Below, piece by piece: positions 33,714 to 43,500 of a stretch of DNA of 64,000 nt. Positions within the stretch are counted from its first letter, which is position 1. The number at the start of each line of letters is the position of its first letter. This DNA is from Enoplolaimus lenunculus (Eukaryota > Nematoda > Enoplea > Enoplida > Thoracostomopsidae), in assembly GCA_030248215.1 (NCBI GenBank), contig JASANG010001358.1, forward strand, positions 185,766 to 249,765. The letters are read 5' to 3'. The position numbers and the translations under genes were made by a program. A model generated the notes under the pieces. It saw nothing but the letters and a program-made list of their open reading frames with translations, was not told where the DNA came from and did no database searches.

Positions 33714-34162
33714 TAACCCCATCTCACGTAGAGTTGACTATGGGCAACTACACACAAAAAAGTATTTCTGAATTTATTCAGAAAAGTATTTTCTGTGGCA
33801 AATCTGAAAAGTTTCTCTGATATTTAAGACAATTTCGTTTATTTTCAGACTTTATTTCACAACTTTTTTAAAACTTTTCTGTTATAACAGAAATACTTTT
33901 CAAGTACACCTTGCTAATTATAAGAAATTTTTTCTTAAATATCAGAAATATTATTTTGAGTGTACAGCACAGTGTATATTCCTTAAATAATGTATATCGC
34001 ACAGTGTTTAACAAATGCAACACGTATACATAGTACTAAATCACCACAAGACGTGAGCTGAGTGGTGATGGTAAACGCCTCCCACACCAGTCACTGGAAT
34101 TCGAATCCTAGCATAAAAGTAGGTCTCATGGGAAATAGAAAACATTCATGTGATAAAGGGTT
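33714..34162 (+). mobile_element. TRT element split by a PAL-type insertion
   Basis: Starts AACCCCATCTCACGTAGAGT and ends ATTCATGTGATAAAGGGTT, the inverted ends of TRT. The tRNA-like core GAGCTGAGTGGTGATGGTAA ... GGAATTCGAATCCTAGC lies at about 34055-34115. The block GGGCAAC|CAGCACAGTG is split by the element at 33751-33962. Confidence 0.75.
33751..33962. mobile_element. TA-flanked short element inserted in TRT
   Basis: Ends CACACAAAAAAGTATTTCTG and CAGAAATATTATTTTGAGTG are inverted repeats with TA on both sides. The second copy lies at 51968-52215. Comparison with whole TRT copies shows that the host element is interrupted here. Confidence 0.8.
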
Positions 34163-34187
34163 TACAAAGCAATAAAGTTCTGGTCGG

Positions 34188-34658
34188 TCAAACGGACGAA
34201 GTTGTTGTCAGAGAACGCCCTCGTTCTGAGCTTAAATCTATCAAACTTTCATGTCGCCTTGGTCTGGTTTCATATAAACTTCCGCTACTATCGTCCGCCA
34301 ACAATTTTGACCAATCATGAACCGTCGTCTGATAAGCTTTATCGGGTACTGGCCAATAGAAACGGGAGCTTAACAATCGCCTTGATTGACTTTGACCAAT
34401 AAGTGACGAGTATTTCATTTGTTTCGGCTTTTCATGATAAATTGAGCCAATGCGATGGTTCATTGCATATTCTGTCCAATAAGATGACGGCAGACAAGAT
34501 ACTAAGTTTTCATAGTAGCGTTCTGATTGGCTGCTGCAAGTGCGTCTTGTGTGGAAAGAAGATTGAGGTTGGGCTGAGCCAGAACGTGCTTTGAGGCCAA
34601 AAGCTGATGTCAAAAAATTGTTTGTTCTTCGGAATAATTGAGTAACAGAACTTATCAT
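34188..34658 (-). CDS. Doubtful 156-codon frame, no family recognised
   Basis: A minus-strand frame with ATG starts MISSVTQLFRRTNNFLTSAF, is rich in Ser, Arg and Tyr, and ends SERGRSLTTTSSV. It has no signal peptide, membrane segment or known motif. This is one of few stretches without repeats. However, it coincides with evenly spaced CCAAT boxes that fall in different codon phases (YW, IG, DW), so the open frame may be chance over a regulatory block. Two shorter plus-strand frames overlap. Confidence 0.25.
   Translation of the reverse strand: MISSVTQLFRRTNNFLTSAFGLKARSGSAQPQSSFHTRRTCSSQSERYYENLVSCLPSSYWTEYAMNHRIGSIYHEKPKQMKYSSLIGQSQSRRLLSSRFYWPVPDKAYQTTVHDWSKLLADDSSGSLYETRPRRHESLIDLSSERGRSLTTTSSV
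34311..34530 (+). promoter_or_regulatory. Cluster of six CCAAT boxes
   Basis: CCAAT at 34311, 34353, 34396, 34447 and 34476 and its reverse ATTGG at 34526. Steps are 42, 43, 51, 29 and 50 bp. Several have the extended form GRCCAATMA. CCAAT is the NF-Y site, and evenly spaced multiples are typical of promoters. No gene start is clearly tied to it: the bHLH-PAS gene begins somewhere upstream of 40556, on the same strand. Confidence 0.45.
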
Positions 34659-34659
34659 T

Positions 34660-35410
34660 GCTGAAATATAATGAGAATAAAATGCTTTAAACGCATGGGT
34701 ATACAGAAAAAATATATATTTGCGAAATTAAAAAAATATGAAAAAACGCCTGTTACAAGCATCTAGTATCCAGTTGAAGCCTCCGACTGTAATAATCCAA
34801 GTAACAGGTGATATTTAATCGTAATCCAGGGTTCCTATTTCGGATCTAACCAACAGGAGTCGATTTCCTTAATTAGAGACCGTAAATAAATAATTAATTT
34901 CGTCATTTTCCCAGAAATTTTTGTCAATTTTTTCAGTTTATACGCGTTCCCGTATTTATGATCAAAATTTTTTCAGAAAAATAGTCAATTGACATACTGT
35001 TTGATGCGTCTTAACGAGATAAACACAATAATGCAGTTTTCTTCACGATCAACTCAAGCTATTAAGTACAAAAATACCATGATCTTTCTTTATACTTAAG
35101 CAGTGTTTTATTTAAGCCTTACACAGGGACTCCCGTTCCCCTGATCCGCCGATTTTCTAAAAACAATCTAAGCAGGATGGGGGGCCCATGCTCCCATACC
35201 ATCCGCACTAAAAAACTCACACTATCGCGCCTGATAACTGCTGCAGAAAACAAGTTTAAACACTTAACACGTGAAAAACTTGAAAGAATAAGAAAAAATG
35301 TGACAAAATAAGAAAATTTTTTCAGGAAAATGGCATTTTCTAATCCGCTGTGTCGTTGTGAGCACGAAAATACCAAAATTTTTTGTAAAAAACGGCTCAT
35401 TTTGATTTTT
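34660..35410. other. AT-rich stretch, nothing recognised
   Basis: No repeat family of the window and no gene seen. A 93-codon minus-strand frame (35400-35119) is hydrophobic early on but has no recognisable motif, and I leave it out. Confidence 0.4.
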
Positions 35411-35414
35411 ATTA

Positions 35415-35670
35415 CACTGTAAATTCCAATAAGTTAATTAATCAACTCAGGCGGAATGTTAGTTATTTCTGAGTTAATAACAAACAGTAAACTTTAACTC
35501 ACTCTGAGTTGACTTGATTCTCGCTGTGAGTTCAGTTGACTCCGGGTGAGTTGCTTAACTAAATCTGAATCAGTCGAGTCAATTCAGAATTGTGAGTTCG
35601 GATAGTCCTAACTCAGGCTCGATGATTCAACTCATTCTGACTTAAAATCAACTCACTGGTATTTACAGTG
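35415..35670. mobile_element. PAL-1 element
   Basis: CACTGTAAATTCCAATAAG ... TGGTATTTACAGTG with TA flanks. Confidence 0.85.
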
Positions 35671-36059
35671 TAATTTTTGACCCAATATAACGAGAGTCGA
35701 AATGTTTTCGCTAATTTTGTTCCTTTTCGTCGACCAAAGGTTCAATATTGAATACCTGAGGTTGTGTTATACCACCCATTACCAAGCGTTGGATTTGTTT
35801 TGCACAAAAGCATATGCGATATTAGCATTATTGCAGCAAACAGTATCGGACAAGCAATTATTGCAATAGTTGATGGTGATATGCATACGATATCATTGTT
35901 GTTCATATGGCAATATTAATTTCACAGTAATAAACTTCGACAGTGTTCTATCAAGAGAAAAGTTTCATATTTTGACACAAATCATCGCTAACTTTATTTT
36001 TTCAAACTTAATCTACTGCATCTGATTTGATACTCTAGCAGCTGAAAAGGTTGCAATAT

Positions 36060-36325
36060 TTCGACACATGTAAAGATGTCAGGAGCGGAACGTTTTTCTG
36101 TGGAACTAGAATAGAACGCGCTTAAGGTTTAGACTATTTTTTCTGCTTGGCTTAGGCTTAGGAATCATACGCTTAGGCTAAGGCTTAGGATTAGGCTTAG
36201 GAATATTACGCTCAGGCTTAATCTTAGGCTTAGGTTCAGGCTTAGGCTTAGGCTTAGACTCAGGCTTAGTGTTAGGCTTATGAATAAGCTTATAATAGTG
36301 TTCCGCCCCTGTTCTTTACATTGGC
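36060..36325 (+). mobile_element. TG-A element, long array
   Basis: CATGTAAAGATGTCAGGAGC ... TTCCGCCCCTGTTCTTTACA then TTGGCC. The TTAGGC part is longer than in other copies, with TCAGGC variants. 36400-36450 holds further TTAGGC scraps. Confidence 0.8.
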
Positions 36326-36504
36326 CAATATTTCCAACAACAAAATTTAGATAATATTAGATATAATGAAGTGGACGAACGGGCTGTTGTACTTTTACAC
36401 CATAAGCTTAGGTTTATGTTTAGGCTTAGGCTTAGAAGCTGAATTACCAGTTTTGTTTAAGCTATTGAGTAAGCCTTAGCACTAGCGGATCCTTCAAGAT
36501 ACAT

Positions 36505-36816
36505 TTTTTACCCTCAGAAGATTTCCTGTTGACAAAACCTTAGAATTTTGCCCCTTAGAAAATTTTTGCTGACAAAATGATAAGGTCCCTACCTTACAAT
36601 TTTTCCCCTTTGATAATTTTTGGGGATAAAATGATAAGAGTCTTCCTTGCAATTTTTCCGTTTCGGAATATTTGCTAGCCCGCCCCCTCCCGTCTGAAAG
36701 TTATGGATCCACCTCTGAACCTAAGCATTTACCTAAGTCTATTCTGTTGGCTTCTTGTACAAATCTATGTGTAATTGCTCAATCATGTATAGTATTTTAT
36801 ATGTAAATATAGATGC

Positions 36817-36855
<39 letters not shown>
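36505..36855. repeat. Repeat block as at 2330, then an AT microsatellite
   Basis: 36505-36715 repeats GATAAAATGATAAGRGTC and TACAATTTTTCC; 36815-36852 is a (TA)n run of about 35 bp. Confidence 0.6.
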
Positions 36856-36856
<1 letters not shown>

Positions 36857-37401
36857 GCATTCAATCCACGCCCCATTTATCTTCTCGTTGTTGAGTTTAT
36901 CACGTAACCAAATAAAATGTAATTCGATCTTTTAAGCTGGGTAGATTTAGGTCGAGTAATTGAGAAGCTGACTCTCGTTTCTAAAATTGACTAAATTTGA
37001 TTTTATAATTGAAGGTGGACCAGAATATTAATACTATTTAGCACCAGAACAGGTTCTCGGTTGAACCAGAAGTCGCTATATTAATTCAATACTGCGCGAA
37101 TTATCTGGTTCTGGTGCAATGCTACTATTTTTGACGCAGCAGTAATTTTGCCAGTAGGCCCATGTTACAAACAGCGGTCTGCCTGACGGCAGACAGGAAG
37201 GCTGGAGACTTAGAAATTGAATGAATCAGAGCGATAAGCGTACATCGGGAAAGAACAGAATAAGAGGTGTGATTCCGGGTTTAACGAGCAGCCAAAATCA
37301 CGAACTTCTCAAAAGAATAGCGGACAGGTAATCGCGAGTGTCGTGAGGAGTTTGAGTCTCACCGCATCTACATGACAATTTTTGTTAAGGGCTGTATTGG
37401 T

Positions 37402-37780
37402 ACAAGAGTGTAACCGGATATCCGTTTCCGTTTTCGTTTCCGGTAAAATTGGGTGTCCGTTTCTGTTTTCGTTTCGGTTAAATCAAAAAATCTGTTATTT
37501 TTATACTCAAAAATAGTTATAAATTAATACGTATAATATATCTAGCAATTTTTTATTACGGATATGCTGCAATTGTTTGAAATGAAATAAAAATTACAAA
37601 ATTCATCTAAAATCTTTAAAATATCTATGCATCCGCTATTTTATTTTTAAAATTTTAGAAAGCCCGGCGAATATTCGCAAGCCTCAATTGTGTTAGCAGA
37701 AAAACATATTTGGAACTATTATGCTTCAATATCCGTGTTTCGTTACGCTTCAATTATTTTTGCTATCGGCTTACACCCTG
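37402..37780. mobile_element. HAT family element
   Basis: Left CAAGAGTGTAACCGGATATC, right CTATCGGCTTACACCCTG, with CGTTTCCGTTTTCG repeats near both ends and an AT-rich middle. No 8-bp duplication is visible. Confidence 0.65.
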
Positions 37781-37799
37781 ATGAGTACTGCTTAACATA

Positions 37800-38405
37800 A
37801 AATTAGTCTTTATGTTTTGGTTTACGCATAGGTTTAGGTTTAGGCCAAGGATTAGGCTTGGTGGGCAGTCCTTTTTAGATAACATGGGTCAGACAAATTT
37901 TGATTATGCACACAAGAAGGATTTGTTAAGGCATATTTGGACATATGACAAGGTCAAGAACGGTGTTGAGCTTTTTAAACTGAAAAGCGTGCAACACTGC
38001 CGAAAATTTAAATGATACCAAATGCATGGATAATGCCAGTTTGGGCTATCCACTTTGAAGCCTAAACCTAAGATCTTAATTTAAGCCTAATCCTAAGCCT
38101 AAGTGTCAACCTTAAACGTAAGCCTCTGACTAAATCTAAGGCTCCGAGTATCTCATTGAGCCTCATAGTCTCCCAGCGAGAGGATTCAGATAATTAACGT
38201 GAGACACCAAACTTCGATGTATGGTACCCAGGTTGTGGGCAGTAACCCCTCCCACAAAAAGACTGTCGTTCTGTTTCCGATGCAAGTTGTTCATCAAAAG
38301 CTTATAGATTAAGATTTAAGCTTTACAGTAATCTTTTGCTTAGGCTTCGGCTTACTCTTAGGATTATGCTCATACTACTGTTACGGCCCTGTTTTATACA
38401 TTGGC
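37800..38405. repeat. TTAGGC-bearing scraps and a TG-A right half
   Basis: 37800-37890 matches the unit at 19180-19360 (GGTGGGCAGTCCTTTT ... ACATGGGTC). 38040-38150 carries CCTAAG runs. 38280-38405 is the right half of a TG-A copy ending TTTTATACATTGGC. Confidence 0.5.
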
Positions 38406-38646
38406 AAATATTTTCAACCGTGAATTTTTAGAAAATCGTTGTTTTGGGTCTCTGCGCTTCTGGTTTTCTTATACGTTTGAAGGGGTTGCTATCTGCGCAC
38501 AGGGTGGACCTGCAAATTCATTTCATAAAATTCAGTTTGTCAGCGGGAATTCTTTTTATATCGAAATTAAAAATAATGTTTACAGACCCTAATTGGTAAA
38601 ATTCTTCATTGAAACCATAAAAGATTATTGACCCACGTTAATCATA

Positions 38647-38856
38647 CACTGCAAAAAATGTTGAGTCAAAATGGCTCTCTCCGAAAGAGGCTTTGCGGGA
38701 CTGCACGAATGGAGTCAAAATTCGACTCCACCAGGGTTACATTCGATTCACTGAGTCGCACGTTTGACACTGGCGGAGTGGAATTTGACTCAGTTTGTGT
38801 AGTCCCGAAAAGCCTATTTCGGAGAGAGACAATTTGTCTCACCATTTTTTGCAATG
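38647..38856. mobile_element. PAL-2 element
   Basis: CACTGCAAAAAATGTTGAGT ... CATTTTTTGCAATG with TA at the left. Frames are open on both strands because the element is a palindrome. Confidence 0.85.
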
Positions 38857-39260
38857 CAGATGCTTGCTCTTTGGAACATATATAGGAAGAGTAGTGGACT
38901 TAGAGATTACAAGGTTTATGCTTAGACTTAGGAATAAACTTTTACTAAAGTTTGGGTTTGACTTCATTTTAGGTGTAGCCTTAATAGGCTAAGGCTTAGC
39001 GGACAGGTTTTTACAGTTAGGGTCAGAGTATCAATATTTTAATGTAATATTGTGATTAAACTTGTTGTTACGGGACGTCGTAGCATAATATATGTGAGTT
39101 GATGTGTTAACATAACCATGGTTTACTTTACGAACCAGTTAAACGAATGTTAACCTAATTAGTATTGCAGATAAAATACAAACCTGATCCAAGAATGATT
39201 TGAGTGCAAGATTTATCCCCCACAGGAGCCTGATCATTTTGCTTTCGCTTAAACCTATGC

Positions 39261-39395
39261 CTAAACCAAAGCCTAAGCCTAAATTTAAAGCTGCTTAAAC
39301 CAAAGCCTAAGCCTAAATTTAAAGCTGCCTAAACCAAAGCCTAAGCCTAAATTTAAAGCTGCCTAAACCAAAGCCTAAGCCTAAATTTTAGGCTG
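39261..39395. repeat. 34-bp tandem repeat made of CCTAAG-type sequence
   Basis: About four units, CTAAACCAAAGCCTAAGCCT then AAATTTAAAGCTGC, starting near 39261, 39295, 39329 and 39363. Apparently a local expansion of a TTAGGC-type scrap. Confidence 0.85.
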
Positions 39396-39612
39396 AAGTT
39401 ATGTTAAAACTGTACAGTCTCAAAGTAATGCAGGATCCTTTGAATCCCAGTGAGCAGGCCGTAAAACACAGTCTCTTGCATGCCATGCTTTAGTGAGTAG
39501 GAGGGTCGCGGCGGTTGCGTAGAAGGTGTTCAGCGTGAGCTGACCTGGAGCAGCCGTCGGTAAAGATTCAAGAAATTTCAAACGGGGGCTATACCGCTGT
39601 GCCAGTCTTACT

Positions 39613-40525
39613 TTGGCCCAGATCAAGGGCGCAACGGTTTTCTGTGAGTCTGCAATAGAGTAAAAGTTTAAGCGTTACGCTACTTTTTTGCTTAGGCTTA
39701 GGCTTAGGTGTACGCTCATTCTTACACGCTTTGTCATAAGCTTAGGCTTAGGCTTAGACTTAGGAATATGCTTATACGACTGTCATGGTACTGTTCGGTT
39801 CATAGGCCCTCATGTTTTCAGCGAAAGTTGACAGTTCAGAAACCAGAAGTTCACTGGTACAGTTATTACATTTGCCTCTCAGACACCAGAACCTCAGTAT
39901 TTTCTTAATAACAACTCTGAATAAACCTTGTCACAGTAAAATAATAAGTTAAACTTACATCCTTGTACAAATAGCAACGTTTAGTGACATGGGCGAATGT
40001 GAAGAACAGGGGCGGAACAGTATTATAAGCATAATCCTAAGCCTACGCTTATGCGTAAGAATGAGTATATTCCTTGGCCTAAGCCTAAAGCATAAGCCAA
40101 GCCAAAAATTAGTCTAAAGCTTAAGCGTATACTGTTTTCTGGTCCCACAGAAAAGCGTTCCGCCCCTGATCGTTACATGGGTCGTGTGACATGTAGGTAC
40201 GTATCCCTAAACCATCTTTGTGGTCTTCCAAAAACTTATCTTTCCTATGTTGATCAGTGTTAACTACTAGTGAACAGGCCTTTAAACAGTCTGTTTTCGA
40301 TTTCGTATGTGAAGACCAACCGTAAGCGTAAGACTAAACCTAAGCCTAAGTCTTCCAGTCCGCGTAAGTCATCAGTCTGAATTAAAGTGGACAATGTATA
40401 GATCAGAGCCGTAACAGTAGTATATGCATATACCTATGCCTAAACCTAAACAAAAAATTATTCAAAACTTAAGCTTACTTCATTACAGCCCTAGCGGAAA
40501 AAAAAGGTCCGCCTTTGATCTACAC
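39613..40525. mobile_element. Three TG-A copies in a row
   Basis: 39613-39807 (TTAGGC on plus), 39990-40182 (CCTAAG on plus, ends intact: GAAGAACAGGGGCGGAACAG and CGTTCCGCCCCTGATCGTTA) and 40391-40525 (CCTAAG on plus). The last ends about 30 bp before the first bHLH-PAS exon seen. Confidence 0.7.
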
Positions 40526-40555
40526 TACCTTTAACTTCCCAACACTTCCTTTTAG

Positions 40556-43500
40556 GTCTTCCACACTGCTCAATCTCGACTCAATCCCTCACTCTGTGGC
40601 TACCGTACCATGCGAGGTTCCAGCTAATTGTCCCTCGGGTTCGGACCAGGGCCCCAGTGAGCAAGTTTGCTCCGAGCAGCTCTGTTCGGAGCAACTTCGT
40701 TCAGAGCAACTCTGTTCCGAGCAACTGCGTTCAGAGCAACTCTGCTCCGAGCAACTGCGTTCAGAGCAACTCTGCTCCGAGCAACTGCGTTCAGAGCCGC
40801 TCAGCTCAGAGCAACTTCACTCCGAGCAGCATTGCTCGTCGGACTCTAGACCTCAACCCGAGGTGAAAAAGCTTCGATCGCGACGTGCAGCGCAATCACG
40901 TCGACTTTGTGAAAATAACGAATTTTCAACGCTCGCTGAAGCGTTGCCCCTCTCGCGACAAATTTTGAGTCAACTCGATAAAGCGACAGTGGTCCGACTG
41001 ACAATTAGTTATCTCGGATTGAGAACGTTCATTCGACAATGTGTCGACGAAGAAATCAGCTCAGGACGACGGCGATTGGCTGACCGACAATTTGAATCCG
41101 CACTGAGCGGTGATGGTAAAAATTAATGTGCAACCGGAAGTGAAAAACTGAAGCCGTAGGTAACCAAAATCGGCGGATCCTTCGGCAGGAATTATGCACT
41201 GCAAAAAATGGTGAGTCAAATTGACTCTCCTCTCTTCGAAATAGGCTCTACGGGCTACACAAACTGAGTCAAATTTCGACTCTGCCAGAGTCAAATTCGA
41301 CTCACTGAGTGACATGTTTGACTCTGGCGGAGTCGAATTTGACTCAGTTTGTGTTGTCCCGAAATGCCTATTTCAGAGTGAGTCAATTTGACTCACCATT
41401 TTTTGCAGTGTACCGAAGTCTGGCTATAAATGTTACAGACAATTTAGAATACTTCCTTATTAGGTTGTATTCTCAAACTTGTTTAATGTGAATAGCACCT
41501 ATCACTAGTTAGCAATAGCTTTTCAGGGCTTACAAAAGTATGTATATTTACTTTTGAGAATTGCCGCCTATGTAAAACATAAGGAACGGAACAATTGTAT
41601 TCGGAACTGCAATAGACTAAGCTTAATCTTTAGACTAATTTTTTGCTTTGGGGCTTAGGCTTAGGCTTCGGTATATGCCCATTCTTACGCTTACGCTTAT
41701 GCTTAGGCTTAGAAATATGCTTATTCAGGGCTTACAAGAGTAAGTATGTGTAATTTGCTTTTGACAAGCGGCATGTGTAAAAGATAAGGGGCGGAACAAT
41801 TGTCTTTGGGACTGCAATAGACTAAGAGATTAAGCTTAAGCTTTAGACTAATTTTTAGCTTAGGCTATGACTTAGGTATAAGCTCATTAGGATTAGGCTT
41901 ATGCTTAAGCTGAGGAATATGCTTATACTACTGTTACGGCCCTGGTCTGTACATTGACCGAAGTTTTCAACAAACATTACAGTTTTCGTAAGTTAATCAA
42001 ATTTGTGCGTTTTGTGTTGTAAACCAATATGATTTTTAATTATTCAGATATGCAGTGTACCAGACAATCGGAAGCATGTGACACCGATGTTTCGTTGGGA
42101 GTTCGAATTCTTGAAGTAATATTTTGGCACGGAATTAATTTCCGCTTACGAATAAAAATAAAGTATTCATGTTTGATATATCTCAGCATATTTCTATTAT
42201 TCCTAATGCGGGGTTCACGTTATAACCGGGGTAGGTGGGACACGGTTTGTCCCATGTTGATTCGAGGTGAACGTTAATATTCGGGTTCTTATATCGGGTC
42301 AACAGATAAAACTCGAATGTCATGACATTAGCTTATAAACCACCGCTCTCAAATCATCACTGTGTACAAGGGACGGTATGTCACGTGATAATGTGGGAGA
42401 TTTATGCGAATGTCATATGATATTCCAAAATTTCAACGAATATCATATGATATTCAGCGGGACAGTGTAACTTTTGGGTACTAATAAATGAACGAACACT
42501 TGGACGGAAGCGGCACAAATGTACTTTAAATATACCAAATACACGCCGGCAAATTGTTTCCGACACAAAATCGCTTAAAGCCACAGCTTCATAATTCAAA
42601 AATCCAAATTTCAAATTCTAGTATCATATGATATTCAACCGGACAATTTGTGTATGTTACCTCAAGTATGCAGACGTTTAAAATTATATCATATGATAAT
42701 CGCAGACAATACCTCGAATATCGTAGGATATTGAAGAACAAAAGGTGTCCTACACATGATAATAGCAGACAAATACGAATTTTTTAATGGAATTTAAGGT
42801 CTATATGCAGACAAAATGTTACCTAACAGTCTAATAGGGACAAAACGTGTCCCAAGCTGCCCCGGTTATAACGTGAACCCCGCATAAGACTAATCCTAAA
42901 CTTCAGCGTATAAACGGGTCTATCACAAAGCCTAAGCCTAAGCAAAAATAATAGCCTTAATTCGAGCCAGAGATGGGCAGATATCGGCCATGAAAAGTCT
43001 CAGTCTTGGTCCACTTTTGGTCATCACCGAAAAGAATTATATTTTCGAAGTCAATTATTTCTACTCCTGTTTTCGTAGTTTTGGTGTGTTTTTATAATAT
43101 CTGCTAATAATAATTGTGCAACTATGAAAATTCATTGATCCATGACGGAAATTTTATTCACCAAGCATTACTTGCTTTAACAATATTAAGTTCTGCTTAT
43201 TACAGGTTTACCAGCATTTGCGAATCCTTAACTTCTAGTGTCGGTTCCAAGCCACCGAAACTCAAGAAACCCAGACGCGCAAAATATCGAAGCTTGCCGA
43301 AACGGAGACCGAGATTCCCATCCCTGATCCTAGCCACCTCTGTTTTATCGTACCTACAAAAAACTGGATGCTCTCAAAAAGGAGCATTGGCCAATCGAAT
43401 ATTGCAACTGAACGTAACACTACAAAAACATAGAATAGTATAATAGGGGTCGTTGTTAAATTGCTAAAAATGCATCGGTGTGAGAAGTTAAACTTTGTCA

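Noticed and set aside
38628-38885. Overlapping frames on both strands resembling small proteins
   Set aside because: They fall in a PAL-2 palindrome, where any open frame appears on both strands.
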